NCBI GenBank assembly: GCA_003132165.1
Contig: PKWW01000051.1
Span: forward strand, 25,258 to 89,257
Source of the DNA: Acidimicrobiaceae bacterium
GTDB lineage: Bacteria > Actinomycetota > Acidimicrobiia > Acidimicrobiales > RAAP-2
Reading direction: 5' to 3'
Length of the DNA stretch: 64,000 nt
Under the pieces are notes generated by a model. The model was not told where the DNA came from. It ran no database searches and worked only from the letters and a program-made list of their open reading frames with translations. Shown here one piece after another: positions 8,017 through 16,654 of the stretch; the first letter of the stretch is position 1, and each line of letters begins with the position of its first letter. The position numbers and the translations under genes are program-made.

Positions 8017-9789
8017 TCAACGACCCTTATTTGCCCACGGAGTCAGTCGAGGAGCGTAGCGATTCGAAAGACCAACGAGAGTCACCGAGATGACGATGAT
8101 GTAGAGCATCGGTACGAACATATCGGCCATGAGGAATTCCGTCGCGTAGCTCGATATGCGACCTCCCAAACCAGTTCCGCTCGACAGGACTTCTGAAACG
8201 ATCACGCCGATCCACGAAATGGAGAACGCCATCCGGGCGCCCGCGATGACGAAGGGGATCGTGCTGGGTATGATAATCGTGCGGAGTATCTTCCGCTCAG
8301 ACGCGCAGAAGCTTCGTCCCGTCGCCACCAATTCCGGGTCGACACTGTGGACACCTTGCATCGTGTTGATGATCACCACGAACACGGCTGACACGATCAC
8401 GAACGCAACACCGAAGTTGAATCCAAACCCGAGCCAAATGATCATGATCGGAACGAAGACGACGATCGGCAGGCCGTAGAGGAAGGAGACGTAGGGCCCG
8501 AGCGCGAGTTCGACGCCGCGGTACCTGCCCATGGCCAGACCAATCGGGATTCCCAAGACCAGTGATAAACCGAAGCCGGTGCCGAAGAGTCCGAGACTCA
8601 TGAGCAATGGGGCAATGATCGCGTGAGTCTGAAAGGTCAGATCGTACATAGCCTTTGCAACAGCGGTCGGCGCGGGCAGAACCGCTCGACTCACGGAGTG
8701 GGATGCGTACTGCCAGAAGGCGATAATTCCCACGATGATGCCCACCCTGACGAACCACGCTGTGACGCGACCGCTGAGGAAACGTCCACAAGACGCGATG
8801 ACGCGGTAAACGCCACCCAGAAGAATCCTCACCGGGCGAAGCGCTCGGCTGAGCACTCGGCCACCACTGCGGTACCACTTCGCGACTCGACTCGCACTGC
8901 AGCGTTCGGCGCCTCCTCGAGCGACCCGCTCGAGGAAGAGTCGAGCAGGCCACTTCGCGGTCCGATGCGTTCGCAGCCACGGCATCGTGGCCCAAAGCTG
9001 GAGCCGCCTATGAAACATTGAAAACAAGATGCTGAATATTCCGAGCATCAGTACAACGACGAAGAAGGGGGCCAACTGAAGGTTTTGGGCGTATCGCTGA
9101 AGCAACGATCCGACGCCCACCAATGAAGCTTCCATTTCAATCACGACGGCGCCAATCATCGCGTGACCGAAGCCGACCCTGATACCCGCAAAGATGTAGT
9201 CCAGACTTCCCGGGAAAATTATGGTCGTCAGTCGCTTCCAGCCGGACGCGACGAAGGAACGGCCGACGTCCTCCAGGGTTGCGTCGACACGCGACGCACC
9301 AAAGAAGGTATTGGTGATGATGCCGAAAATACCGAAAAGCACACAGGCGGCCACTCGAAGGGTGGAGTTGATACCGAATGCCAGGATCAACAAGGGGAAG
9401 ATGGCGAGCATCGGCAGCGAATAGAAGATCGTTACGTAGGGCTCCAACGCAATCCTGATGACCTTGATCCGAGCCATCGCCAGGCCAATCGGAATACCAA
9501 AGACGACACAGATTGCGAAGGCCAAACTGAAGGTCTCAAGGGTCTGGAGTCCGGCGGGCAACACTTCGGGGACTAAGAAATGCTTGACTGCACGCGCGAC
9601 TTCCCAAGGTGACGACATGGAGTAGGGGTAATGAGAGCCGATCAGTTGCCACAAGATCAGAACGACCACCACTGACAAGAGCCTCACGGACATGTCATTC
9701 GCGAAGATCTTCTTTACGGCACCTTCGCTTTTCGTAGGCTCCAAAGTGGGAGGATCCACCACTCTGCCGTCAAGCACACTCGTCGTCAT
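8017..9789 (-). CDS. ABC importer permease, two SsuC/TauC-type domains fused
   Basis: 590 aa from ATG 9789 (GGGAG eight bases upstream). Two complete BPD_transp_1 permeases in tandem: domain 1 about residues 35-285 with the coupling-loop motif DATLEDVGRSFVASGW, domain 2 about 350-585 with DPELVATGRSFCASERK. Each half has its own set of hydrophobic segments; a basic linker (about residues 290-345) joins them. SsuC/TauC permeases are normally single-domain homodimers of about 260 aa, so this polypeptide could form the whole pore alone, as an internal pseudo-heterodimer. Partners: substrate-binding protein just upstream and ATPase at 21428-22195. Confidence 0.92.
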   Translation of the reverse strand: MTTSVLDGRVVDPPTLEPTKSEGAVKKIFANDMSVRLLSVVVVLILWQLIGSHYPYSMSSPWEVARAVKHFLVPEVLPAGLQTLETFSLAFAICVVFGIPIGLAMARIKVIRIALEPYVTIFYSLPMLAIFPLLILAFGINSTLRVAACVLFGIFGIITNTFFGASRVDATLEDVGRSFVASGWKRLTTIIFPGSLDYIFAGIRVGFGHAMIGAVVIEMEASLVGVGSLLQRYAQNLQLAPFFVVVLMLGIFSILFSMFHRRLQLWATMPWLRTHRTAKWPARLFLERVARGGAERCSASRVAKWYRSGGRVLSRALRPVRILLGGVYRVIASCGRFLSGRVTAWFVRVGIIVGIIAFWQYASHSVSRAVLPAPTAVAKAMYDLTFQTHAIIAPLLMSLGLFGTGFGLSLVLGIPIGLAMGRYRGVELALGPYVSFLYGLPIVVFVPIMIIWLGFGFNFGVAFVIVSAVFVVIINTMQGVHSVDPELVATGRSFCASERKILRTIIIPSTIPFVIAGARMAFSISWIGVIVSEVLSSGTGLGGRISSYATEFLMADMFVPMLYIIVISVTLVGLSNRYAPRLTPWANKGR

Positions 9790-9790
9790 T

Positions 9791-9949
9791 TCAAATACTC
9801 CCTTGATTTTCCACCATAAGCGGGAAGTGATTCCGCCCACTTGACGCGAACCCGCTGCGAGTGAGCGCAGAGAAGACCAGATCACGATCGCGAAGAGTGT
9901 TCACTTCTGGTCCTTCCTCTTCTCTCACTTCCACACTCAAATCCGCCAT
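9791..9949 (-). CDS. Possible 52-aa protein coupled to the permease gene
   Basis: No recognised family. Supported only by signals: GGAGG six bases before its ATG (9949), and a TGA that ends one base before the permease ATG. The peptide starts MADLSVEVREEEGPE (acidic) and ends with a neutral, slightly hydrophobic part; no membrane helix. May be a real small protein, or a leader that sets permease translation. Confidence 0.4.
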   Translation of the reverse strand: MADLSVEVREEEGPEVNTLRDRDLVFSALTRSGFASSGRNHFPLMVENQGSI

Positions 9950-10064
9950 AAAAAGCCTCCAAGACTCAAACACAAACGTTCGTTGCTCGCTCCGGAGCGT
10001 TGGCACCAATCAAAACTGGCGCCGAGTCCGACCCCGAGTTGGCATCGAAGTGCCATTCGGGAAG

Positions 10065-10116
10065 CATCAGGAACCGCCGGTCGTGTCGCGTGCGGCTCGA
10101 TCAGCGGTTCCTGATG
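10065..10116 (-). repeat. 13-bp perfect stem-loop after the binding-protein gene
   Basis: CATCAGGAACCGC (10065-10077) pairs exactly with GCGGTTCCTGATG (10104-10116), loop 26 bases, 14 bases after the stop of the substrate-binding protein. No U-tract follows. In binding-protein transporters such hairpins commonly protect the upstream message so the binding protein is made in excess over the permease. Confidence 0.6.
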
Positions 10117-10129
10117 AAAGTCGTCACTG

Positions 10130-11245
10130 TTAGCAGGAGCTAGTGCGTTGGTGATTTGCCTTTAAGAAGGCCTGAACGTACTTCGGGTTAACCCACGACT
10201 TGTAAGAAGGTGTGTTGGCCTTGGTCAAGCTTCCGCCCGCCGCATAGGTGTAGTTCTCGGTGCTCGAAATGGCGCTCGCACAGATTGCGCCATTCTGGGC
10301 GAAGAAGTTACCACTCTTGAACTCCTGCCATGAGATCTTCTCTTCGGCGGTCGTCAAAGAACCCTGAAGCTGATTGGCATTGGCAACGGTTATGAACTGC
10401 GCCTCGTGGGTCATGGCCCAACGGTTCGACGCCAGGAAAGCGCTGACAACTTTCTGCACGAGCGCTGAATTCGAGTGGATGATGCTGTTGCTCACGATCA
10501 TGCCCTGTTGCAGGTACTTACCTAGAACGCTTCCGGCGTTGAGGAGAACCTTGACCTTGCCGGTCGCCACAGCGGCAACCGCAGATGGCGCAAGCGCAGG
10601 AGCAAGGTCCACCTGACCTGACAGGATCGCCGTGACTCGTGCACTAGTTCCCCCGACGGTGACGTCATTGAGGCTCGAGGGGTCTATGCCGATCTTCGCA
10701 AGAGCCGTATTGGCGATAATCGCACCCGCCGTCCCAGGACCCGCCGTCGCCAACGTCGCACCCGAAAGATTCTTGAGCGTGAACTTCGGCTGTGCCAGGA
10801 TCACGTAGTCCGTCGTCTGGTCAATCGTTCCCACGTACTGGACTGCAGCGCCACCGTTGCCGACCGCAACCGCAGCCTCCATTGGGTCACCGAGATAGAT
10901 GTCTGACTGCCCCGAGATGACCGCTTCGAGAGCCGAAGCCGGGTCCGCGAGGTTCGACAACTGGGCCGTGATGCCTTCGTTCTTCAGCAAAGTAATTGCG
11001 TAGTACAACGATGCGTCAGAGAAGTCCGTACCGCCACCGAGAACGAGGCGCACCGTCTTCGAGGCCGAGGCGCTCGCAACGGGAGCACTTGCTCCAGACG
11101 CAACGAGACCGGCCACAAGAAAGGCCCCGATCATAAGGCGCATTGGACCGACGAATCCGAAGAATCGACGATTGCGACTTTTCCCCGCCCCCACTGGCTT
11201 CACGCTTGTGGCAGACAATTGCTCAATTCGATGCATGTTATTCAT
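10130..11245 (-). CDS. ABC transporter substrate-binding protein (SsuA/NMT1-like)
   Basis: 371 aa from ATG 11245 with a very strong SD (GGGGGGAG). N-terminal export signal: basic stretch GAGKSRNRRFFGF then hydrophobic LMIGAFLVAGLVASGASA. Mature part has periplasmic binding-protein type 2 features of the nitrate/sulfonate/taurine family (KNEGITAQLSNLADPASALEAV, GTAGAIIANTALAKIG). Expected to be extracellular and to hand an organic acid or sulfonate/nitrate-like anion to the fused permease downstream. A promoter/operator-like block separates it from ubiX. Confidence 0.9.
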   Translation of the reverse strand: MNNMHRIEQLSATSVKPVGAGKSRNRRFFGFVGPMRLMIGAFLVAGLVASGASAPVASASASKTVRLVLGGGTDFSDASLYYAITLLKNEGITAQLSNLADPASALEAVISGQSDIYLGDPMEAAVAVGNGGAAVQYVGTIDQTTDYVILAQPKFTLKNLSGATLATAGPGTAGAIIANTALAKIGIDPSSLNDVTVGGTSARVTAILSGQVDLAPALAPSAVAAVATGKVKVLLNAGSVLGKYLQQGMIVSNSIIHSNSALVQKVVSAFLASNRWAMTHEAQFITVANANQLQGSLTTAEEKISWQEFKSGNFFAQNGAICASAISSTENYTYAAGGSLTKANTPSYKSWVNPKYVQAFLKANHQRTSSC

Positions 11246-11295
11246 GCAACTCCCCCCTCTTTTAATGATCAGCTCCGCTGAACCCGAGTCGAAGT

Positions 11296-11326
11296 CTGAC
11301 AGCAAAATTTGCCAATGTCAAGTCAG
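11296..11326 (-). promoter_or_regulatory. Promoter/operator-like block before the binding-protein gene
   Basis: Minus strand has a perfect -35 TTGACA (11321-11316), but only CAGACT at the -10 place (17-base spacer). Within the spacer is the perfect palindrome GCAAA-A-TTTGC (11302-11312), flanked by CTGAC/GTCAG arms (11296-11300/11322-11326). This suggests an internal, regulated start for the transporter genes after ubiX. Confidence 0.4.
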
Positions 11327-11341
11327 TACTAAAATTTTATT

Positions 11342-11947
11342 TCATTCCGTTTCGGACGTCATTTTCGGGCCGCCCCAACGATCGAAGAGCGTGTGTTCAG
11401 TGAGCCCGATGGTGTCCAGAACCTTCCCCACGGTGTGATCCACGAGGTCATCGATGCTTTTCGGCAACGTGTAAAAACCTGGCACCGGCGGAAGAATCAC
11501 AGCTCCCGACATTGTGACGTCAGTCATCAACCGCAGATGTCCGAGATGAAGCGGGGTTTCTCGCACGACAAGTACGAGGCTCCTTCTTTCTTTCAAGTGA
11601 ACATCGGCAGCACGGACTAGAAGATTGTCATTGGCCGAATTAGCGATTGCCGAAAGCGTCCGAATACTGCAAGGGGCGACCACCATCGCCGAGGTGAGAA
11701 AGGTCCCGCTGGCGATTGCAGCGGCCAGATTGCGTTCATCGTGAACCACGTGCGCGAGACCGGCGATCTCACCAGGCGTACGATCGGTTTCGTACGAGAT
11801 GGTCGCTTCAGCCCCCTTCGACATCACCAGATGAATCTCGACCCCCTCAATCTGCGCCAGTACCTCTACCAGGCGAATACCGTAAATGGCACCGGAGGCG
11901 CCGGAGATTCCGACGACGACTCGACGCGGGCTTAATGCTTCTGACAT
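11342..11947 (-). CDS. UbiX-family flavin prenyltransferase
   Basis: 201 aa, usual length. Makes prenylated FMN from FMNH2 and dimethylallyl phosphate, the cofactor of UbiD enzymes. Motifs: GISGASGAIYGIRL (FMN phosphate loop), SGTFLTSAMVVAPCS, RRSLVLVVRETPLHLGH (the Arg-Glu that binds prenyl phosphate) and PPVPGFYTLP. Sits upstream of the importer and UbiD genes, giving a self-contained decarboxylase module. SD weak. Confidence 0.95.
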   Translation of the reverse strand: MSEALSPRRVVVGISGASGAIYGIRLVEVLAQIEGVEIHLVMSKGAEATISYETDRTPGEIAGLAHVVHDERNLAAAIASGTFLTSAMVVAPCSIRTLSAIANSANDNLLVRAADVHLKERRSLVLVVRETPLHLGHLRLMTDVTMSGAVILPPVPGFYTLPKSIDDLVDHTVGKVLDTIGLTEHTLFDRWGGPKMTSETE

Positions 11948-12209
11948 GGACTACGTTCTCGCTTTCTTACTCTCGCGGCGGCAGCGGCAATCTCTTCATC
12001 ACCGCTGCGTCCGCTCACTCAATCCACCTAAACGCAACTTCGATGCAACGACATCAGACCTTTGCTTCTCGAGACGAAGACATCCTGCCACCCAAGCATG
12101 AGCCGCAGGGGTGCCTTCTACGCCGGCGTCAGCCTAATCTGTCCGGTCCTCTCGCCAAATTTCCACCGTTGGCATGACGTTGACATTCCTTTCCATCTGG
12201 ACGCAGTGT

Positions 12210-13544
12210 TCAGTTGGCTCGCAAATCTGAAAGCAACGCCGCCGCGCTCGGCTCGCTACTCAAATTGAAGAATCGACGCACGTCGAACGACCGACTCTCT
12301 AGCGCCGATCCCGCGATGCATCGAGTTGCCTTTTCAAGCAACTGATCCGTGGACATCGGATTATTGGGGTCACCGGGCGGCACGGCGCACTCAAGCACGA
12401 ACGGTCCCGACGGCGAGTCGACCGTGACCCTCACGGCACCGTCGAAGAGATCGGGGTTGCGCGTCACGAGCACCTTCTCCCGGGCAAAGAGGTCGATGGT
12501 GGGGTCGCTTCGATGGCTTTCGCTGAACAGGTCAGTCCAGCACGAACGCGTGACGACGACCCCAGCGGCGACGTATCGTGCCGACTGCATTGATCGAAGC
12601 TCGCTCTCCCACCCGGCCTCTCCCCCGAGGCGATACGCCTCACTCGGCAGTTCGACACTCAATCTGGAGATGTTCGCGGGGTCGAGTTTCGCCGCAGGCA
12701 CGGACAGGAGCACGCTGATCAGGGACTGAAGCGTGCTCGCCGCCGGATACGCACGCATACTTATTCCGAGCAGGTGCCAGGAGCCGCCCAAGCCTTCCGT
12801 GAGCTGGCGAGGCTGGGGTTCGTCGGAGAACGCCCGCAGGAGCCCACCGTCATCGGCGGTCAGCACCTGGGCCGAACCTACGAGACCTTCCTCGGCGTGA
12901 ACAGCCGCGATCACCGCGGCTTGCGCGCCGCGCAACTGGTGGAACTTCACCGCCATCGTTCCCATGGCGGCGAACGTACCACCCGCCTGGGAACCCGCGA
13001 GGCCCATGCATCCGGCCAGGGCATCGATACTGAGTCCGCTGAGCAGGCCCGCCGTAACCGAGGCGCCCATGGCGCCCGAGATTCCCGGACTGTGCCATCC
13101 TCGCGCGCGAAAGACGGGATAATTCATCGCAAGACAGATACGCGTCGTGACCTCGAGTCCCGCAGCAACCGCCGTCAGGAAGCCTTCGCCGTCCACGTCG
13201 TGCCGCTCGACGATGCCGAGCGCCGCTGGAACGACTTCGGGCGTCACGTGGCACAGACCCGGACGGTAGACGTCACACATGGTGTTCGCGGTGGTCTGGA
13301 AGGCGTTGAGACCTACCGCGCCGACCAGCGACGTCCTTCCTCCGGCGATGACGCTCGACGTGCCCTCGCCGTAGAGGGCACGATTTGACGCCTCGAGGGC
13401 TGGCACGTCGGCCGCGCCGCGACCCGATACAGCGTTGGCGAGGGCATCACCGGTGAGTCGACTGACTGCATCGCGTACTTCAAGAGAGAGGTCATTCCAT
13501 CGAAGGCTCCGAGCGAATTCGAGGAGTTCGCTCTCGAGCGTCAT
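12210..13544 (-). CDS. MmgE/PrpD family protein
   Basis: 444 aa from ATG 13544 (GAGGAG six bases upstream). 2-methylcitrate dehydratase/iminodisuccinate epimerase/cis-aconitate decarboxylase superfamily: typical LTGDALANAVSGRG start, TMCDVYRPGLCHVTPEVVPA, KFHQLRGAQAAV, and a C-terminal beta domain (RVTVDSPSGP). Members dehydrate or decarboxylate small polycarboxylates in the cytosol; the exact reaction cannot be read from sequence. Upstream of ubiX and downstream of the LLM oxidoreductase. Confidence 0.9.
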   Translation of the reverse strand: MTLESELLEFARSLRWNDLSLEVRDAVSRLTGDALANAVSGRGAADVPALEASNRALYGEGTSSVIAGGRTSLVGAVGLNAFQTTANTMCDVYRPGLCHVTPEVVPAALGIVERHDVDGEGFLTAVAAGLEVTTRICLAMNYPVFRARGWHSPGISGAMGASVTAGLLSGLSIDALAGCMGLAGSQAGGTFAAMGTMAVKFHQLRGAQAAVIAAVHAEEGLVGSAQVLTADDGGLLRAFSDEPQPRQLTEGLGGSWHLLGISMRAYPAASTLQSLISVLLSVPAAKLDPANISRLSVELPSEAYRLGGEAGWESELRSMQSARYVAAGVVVTRSCWTDLFSESHRSDPTIDLFAREKVLVTRNPDLFDGAVRVTVDSPSGPFVLECAVPPGDPNNPMSTDQLLEKATRCIAGSALESRSFDVRRFFNLSSEPSAAALLSDLRAN

Positions 13545-13575
13545 GCGACACTCCTCTCGCGCGTGTAGTGACGGT

Positions 13576-14517
13576 TCACGGGCGTTCCGCCGCGAGACGC
13601 TCCTGGACCTCGACGACCACTTCGTCATTGAAACGGCGCATGTCGCGCTCGAGGCCCTCGGGATCGTCGGAATCGAAGACCATGATCAGGTGTTCGACGC
13701 CGAGACGTGCGAACTCGACCATGTCCTTCACCATATTGTGCGCGCCGCCGCTCAGGGCATAGGGCGGACCCGCATAGTCCGCGAACTTAACCCGGCAACG
13801 CACTGACAAAGTCGGTAGGGGTCGGTCCAGAGCCTCGGCCACCGCGATGATGTCAGGGATGCGCGTAACCATGTCCTGGGGCCCGGTCTGCGCCCCGTGC
13901 CAGCCGTTGGTGAGACTTACGGAGCGGCGAACAGCCCGCGGGCTGCGCCCTCCGCACCAAATGGGCAGTGAAGCGCCCTGCACCGGGAGGGGAGCGAAGG
14001 TGAAATCTTCCAGTTGATGGAATCGACCGAGAAACGGATCGGTTGAGCCCGACCAGAGGTGTCGCCACAACGCAATGGCTTCATCAAGATACGCACCGCG
14101 ATCAGGGAACCGGTCGGCCTTACCCAAATTCGTGTACTCGGGGATGTCGTAGGCGTCACTCACCCCCACGCCGACGATGAGTCGACCTTTCGTGAGAACG
14201 TCAATAGTCGCAATCTGCTTTGCCAGAAGTGGAGCATCGCGCATGGCCGGCACCAGCACACTCGTGCCCAAGGTCAGCATCTCGTAGCGGGCACCAACCC
14301 ACGCGAGCGCCGTAGTGGCCTCGAGGATGCATCCGTACTCGTCCGCCTCGGGTCCTCTCGGGACCATCAGGTGGTCGGTAACCCACACGCTCTTCCAGGC
14401 CAGGTCGACCGCCGTCTCGCAACCCGCGTCGAGCACCTCGGGACCGGTGCCAGGACCCTTTGAGGGGAGGATGAGACCGATCTTGAGTTCCTTCACCGGC
14501 TCGTAGTTCAATGCCAT
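13576..14517 (-). CDS. LLM-class (probably F420-dependent) oxidoreductase
   Basis: 313 aa from ATG 14517 (AAGGAG nine bases upstream). Luciferase-like TIM barrel: LKIGLILPSKGPGTGPEV, AWKSVWVTDHLMVPR, EATTALAWVGARYEMLTLGTSV, KGRLIVGVGVSDAYD, PIWCGGRSPRAVRR. The F420-type rather than FMN-type assignment rests on overall resemblance. Likely performs a hydride transfer or oxygenation in the pathway. Confidence 0.88.
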   Translation of the reverse strand: MALNYEPVKELKIGLILPSKGPGTGPEVLDAGCETAVDLAWKSVWVTDHLMVPRGPEADEYGCILEATTALAWVGARYEMLTLGTSVLVPAMRDAPLLAKQIATIDVLTKGRLIVGVGVSDAYDIPEYTNLGKADRFPDRGAYLDEAIALWRHLWSGSTDPFLGRFHQLEDFTFAPLPVQGASLPIWCGGRSPRAVRRSVSLTNGWHGAQTGPQDMVTRIPDIIAVAEALDRPLPTLSVRCRVKFADYAGPPYALSGGAHNMVKDMVEFARLGVEHLIMVFDSDDPEGLERDMRRFNDEVVVEVQERLAAERP

Positions 14518-14675
14518 CTGTTGTTTCTCCTTCGTCAATCAACGCCTTGGCAACGCGGTCACCGCCGCGGTGGCGGTTGACACGTCGATAGGACCCGAAT
14601 TCATCTCGTGCAACCCACTTCGCAAGCTGCAGTAGCGCCAATCAGATCTCGTGCTACTTCGAGCACTTCTCCTGA

Positions 14676-15446
14676 CTATCTTCCCTTAAAGTCCGGCGGA
14701 CGCTTCTCGCCAAACGCCGCACGGCCCTCGGCGCGGTCCTCGCTGGTAGTGAGTTGACCCCACAATCCCCGTTCGACCGCGAGGCCGACGTCGAGGGGCG
14801 AGTTCAACGAAACCTTGAGACACTGCTTGATCGCCGCCAGCGAAAGTGGAGCATTTTGAGCGATCTGATGCGCGAGTTCACGAGATCGAGCGTGCAAATC
14901 ATCTGGTTCGACAAGTTCGGTCACTAATCCGTAATCGAAGGCCCGCTGCGCACTCATGGCGTCACCGGTGTACAGCATCCGTGCCGCCACCGCGGGCGGA
15001 ATTGCGCGAAGCAGGCGCTGAGTTCCTCCGCCGCCGGGGATCGAGCCGATCCGAACCTCGGGCAGCATGAACTTGGCCGAAGTCGAGGCGATGATGAAGT
15101 CGCACGCCAGAGCGATCTCGAGCCCTCCCCCAGCCGCCGCACCATTCACCGAGGCGAAGAGAGGTTTCGAGAACTCGGCGAATGGCGCGCTGACTGAGAC
15201 CGGAGCGTCGGCCAAGACGTGACCCCGCGAAGGCGGCGATTCACTTAAGTCGACACCAGCGCAAAACGAAGGTGGTGCACCTTCGAGAACCACAATCCTT
15301 ACTTCGGAATTGGCCTCGAAGTCGCGAAGGCCCTGCGCCAACCGTTCCCGCATCTCAAAGTTGAGGGCGTTGCGACGCTCAGGTCTATTCAGCGTGATGG
15401 TGCCGACGTGACCCTCGACACCGAAGAGCACAGACTCGCTCACCAT
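14676..15446 (-). CDS. Enoyl-CoA hydratase/isomerase family protein
   Basis: 256 aa from ATG 15446, SD GAGG seven bases upstream; the ATG overlaps the TGA of the CoA-transferase gene (ATGGTGA), i.e. translational coupling. Crotonase motifs: LNRPERRNALNFEMRERL, oxyanion hole CAGVDLSE and NGAAAGGGLEIALACDF, and a catalytic-type Glu in LPEVRIGSIPGGGGTQRL. C-terminus GEKRPPDFKGR is typical. Acts on a CoA thioester produced by the neighbouring CoA-transferases. Confidence 0.93.
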   Translation of the reverse strand: MVSESVLFGVEGHVGTITLNRPERRNALNFEMRERLAQGLRDFEANSEVRIVVLEGAPPSFCAGVDLSESPPSRGHVLADAPVSVSAPFAEFSKPLFASVNGAAAGGGLEIALACDFIIASTSAKFMLPEVRIGSIPGGGGTQRLLRAIPPAVAARMLYTGDAMSAQRAFDYGLVTELVEPDDLHARSRELAHQIAQNAPLSLAAIKQCLKVSLNSPLDVGLAVERGLWGQLTTSEDRAEGRAAFGEKRPPDFKGR

Positions 15447-16654
15447 AGAACGCCCTCGGCTTGCAGAAGTTCGTACTGCTCCTCCGACTTCTTGAGCAAC
15501 TGCGTCCATATTTCGTGCGTGTGCTCACCCAGAAGCGGCGCGGACGTGGTCGGGCCAGTGTCGCTTCCGGCCATAACGAAGGGCGCACCACCCGACCTGA
15601 AATCTCCGAGCACCCCATGCGGCAGGGAGCGCCAATAACCGCGCTCGAGAATGACTTCATCACCAAAGACATCCGCCGCGGTGTTGACCACGCTGGCCGG
15701 AACCCCTTCACGCTGAAGCTGGAGCATCAGTTCTCGAGCGTCACGTTCCTTGGTCACTCCTTCAATCAGAGATTCAACCTCGTCCTCGCACAACTTCCGC
15801 GACGCGAACGTGGCGAAACGCTCGAGACCGAAGTGCTCGCTTAAACCGAGCACGGATGCCGTTCGTCGCCACTGCTCGTCGTTACCCACCGAGATCGCCA
15901 GCCACTCGTCTGGACCTTGACAGCGAAAGACTCCCTGGGGGCAGCGCTCTTGTGAGCGATTTCCCATAGTGACAGGCTCGTCACCCGTCAGGGAATAAGT
16001 AAGCAATGAGGGTCCCATCACGTTGACGGTCGACTCAAGTTGCGAAAGTTCGATTCGACCACCGCGGCCAGTACGCCGACGGTAATAGATGGCAGCCAGG
16101 AGGGCCACGAGCGCGTGACCAGGATTAGGAACGTGATCCGGGTAGTTCGTTCCGGTTCCCACCGGGCGGCGACCAGGTAGTCCACTGGGAGCCACCAAGC
16201 CAGAGAGGGCGGCAATCGTCGAACCAAATCCGACGTACTCGCGAAATGGTCCCTCTTCACCCTGCATTGGCATTGACAAATAGATCAGGTCGGGGCGAGC
16301 GACTTTGAGAGAGTTGTAATCGAGTCCCCAACGTTCCATGACGCCAGGTCGAAAGTTGCTGGTCACGACCGAACAATTATCCAGCAGGTCGCGAATGATT
16401 GGACCGGACCGTTCGTCGTTCATGTTGAGAGCGAAGGACTTCTTGTTCGCGTTGCGCGAAGCAAAATAGCCGGACGAATCAACGTTCACGACGCCGGGTC
16501 GCGACGGCGGAGAGAGGCGTAAGTTGTCGGGCCGACGATGTGACTCGATCTTGATTACTCGTGCACCGTGCAGAGCGAGCATTTGCGTGACCAGCGAGCC
16601 CGCACCGATCCAACAAAAATCCAGGACTGTGACGTCAGAGAGATCCCTTCGCAC
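15440..16654 (-). CDS. Family III CoA-transferase (CaiB/BaiF), subunit with acidic active-site residue
   Basis: 404 aa. GTG start at 16654 immediately follows the TAA of the upstream CoA-transferase; GGGAG five bases before. Motifs VLDFCWIGAGSLVTQMLA, ALNMNDERSGPIIRDLLD, SNFRPGVMERWGLDY, YLSMPMQGEEGPFREY; the catalytic-Asp position is Glu207 (SQLESTV), a substitution frequent in this family. Moves CoA between acids. Tight pairing with the next gene suggests a hetero-oligomer. Confidence 0.92.
   Translation of the reverse strand: MRRDLSDVTVLDFCWIGAGSLVTQMLALHGARVIKIESHRRPDNLRLSPPSRPGVVNVDSSGYFASRNANKKSFALNMNDERSGPIIRDLLDNCSVVTSNFRPGVMERWGLDYNSLKVARPDLIYLSMPMQGEEGPFREYVGFGSTIAALSGLVAPSGLPGRRPVGTGTNYPDHVPNPGHALVALLAAIYYRRRTGRGGRIELSQLESTVNVMGPSLLTYSLTGDEPVTMGNRSQERCPQGVFRCQGPDEWLAISVGNDEQWRRTASVLGLSEHFGLERFATFASRKLCEDEVESLIEGVTKERDARELMLQLQREGVPASVVNTAADVFGDEVILERGYWRSLPHGVLGDFRSGGAPFVMAGSDTGPTTSAPLLGEHTHEIWTQLLKKSEEQYELLQAEGVLW

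Noticed and set aside
9163..9576. Plus-strand frame inside the permease gene
   Set aside because: Asp/Gly/Arg-rich mirror of membrane-protein coding sequence without start signals.
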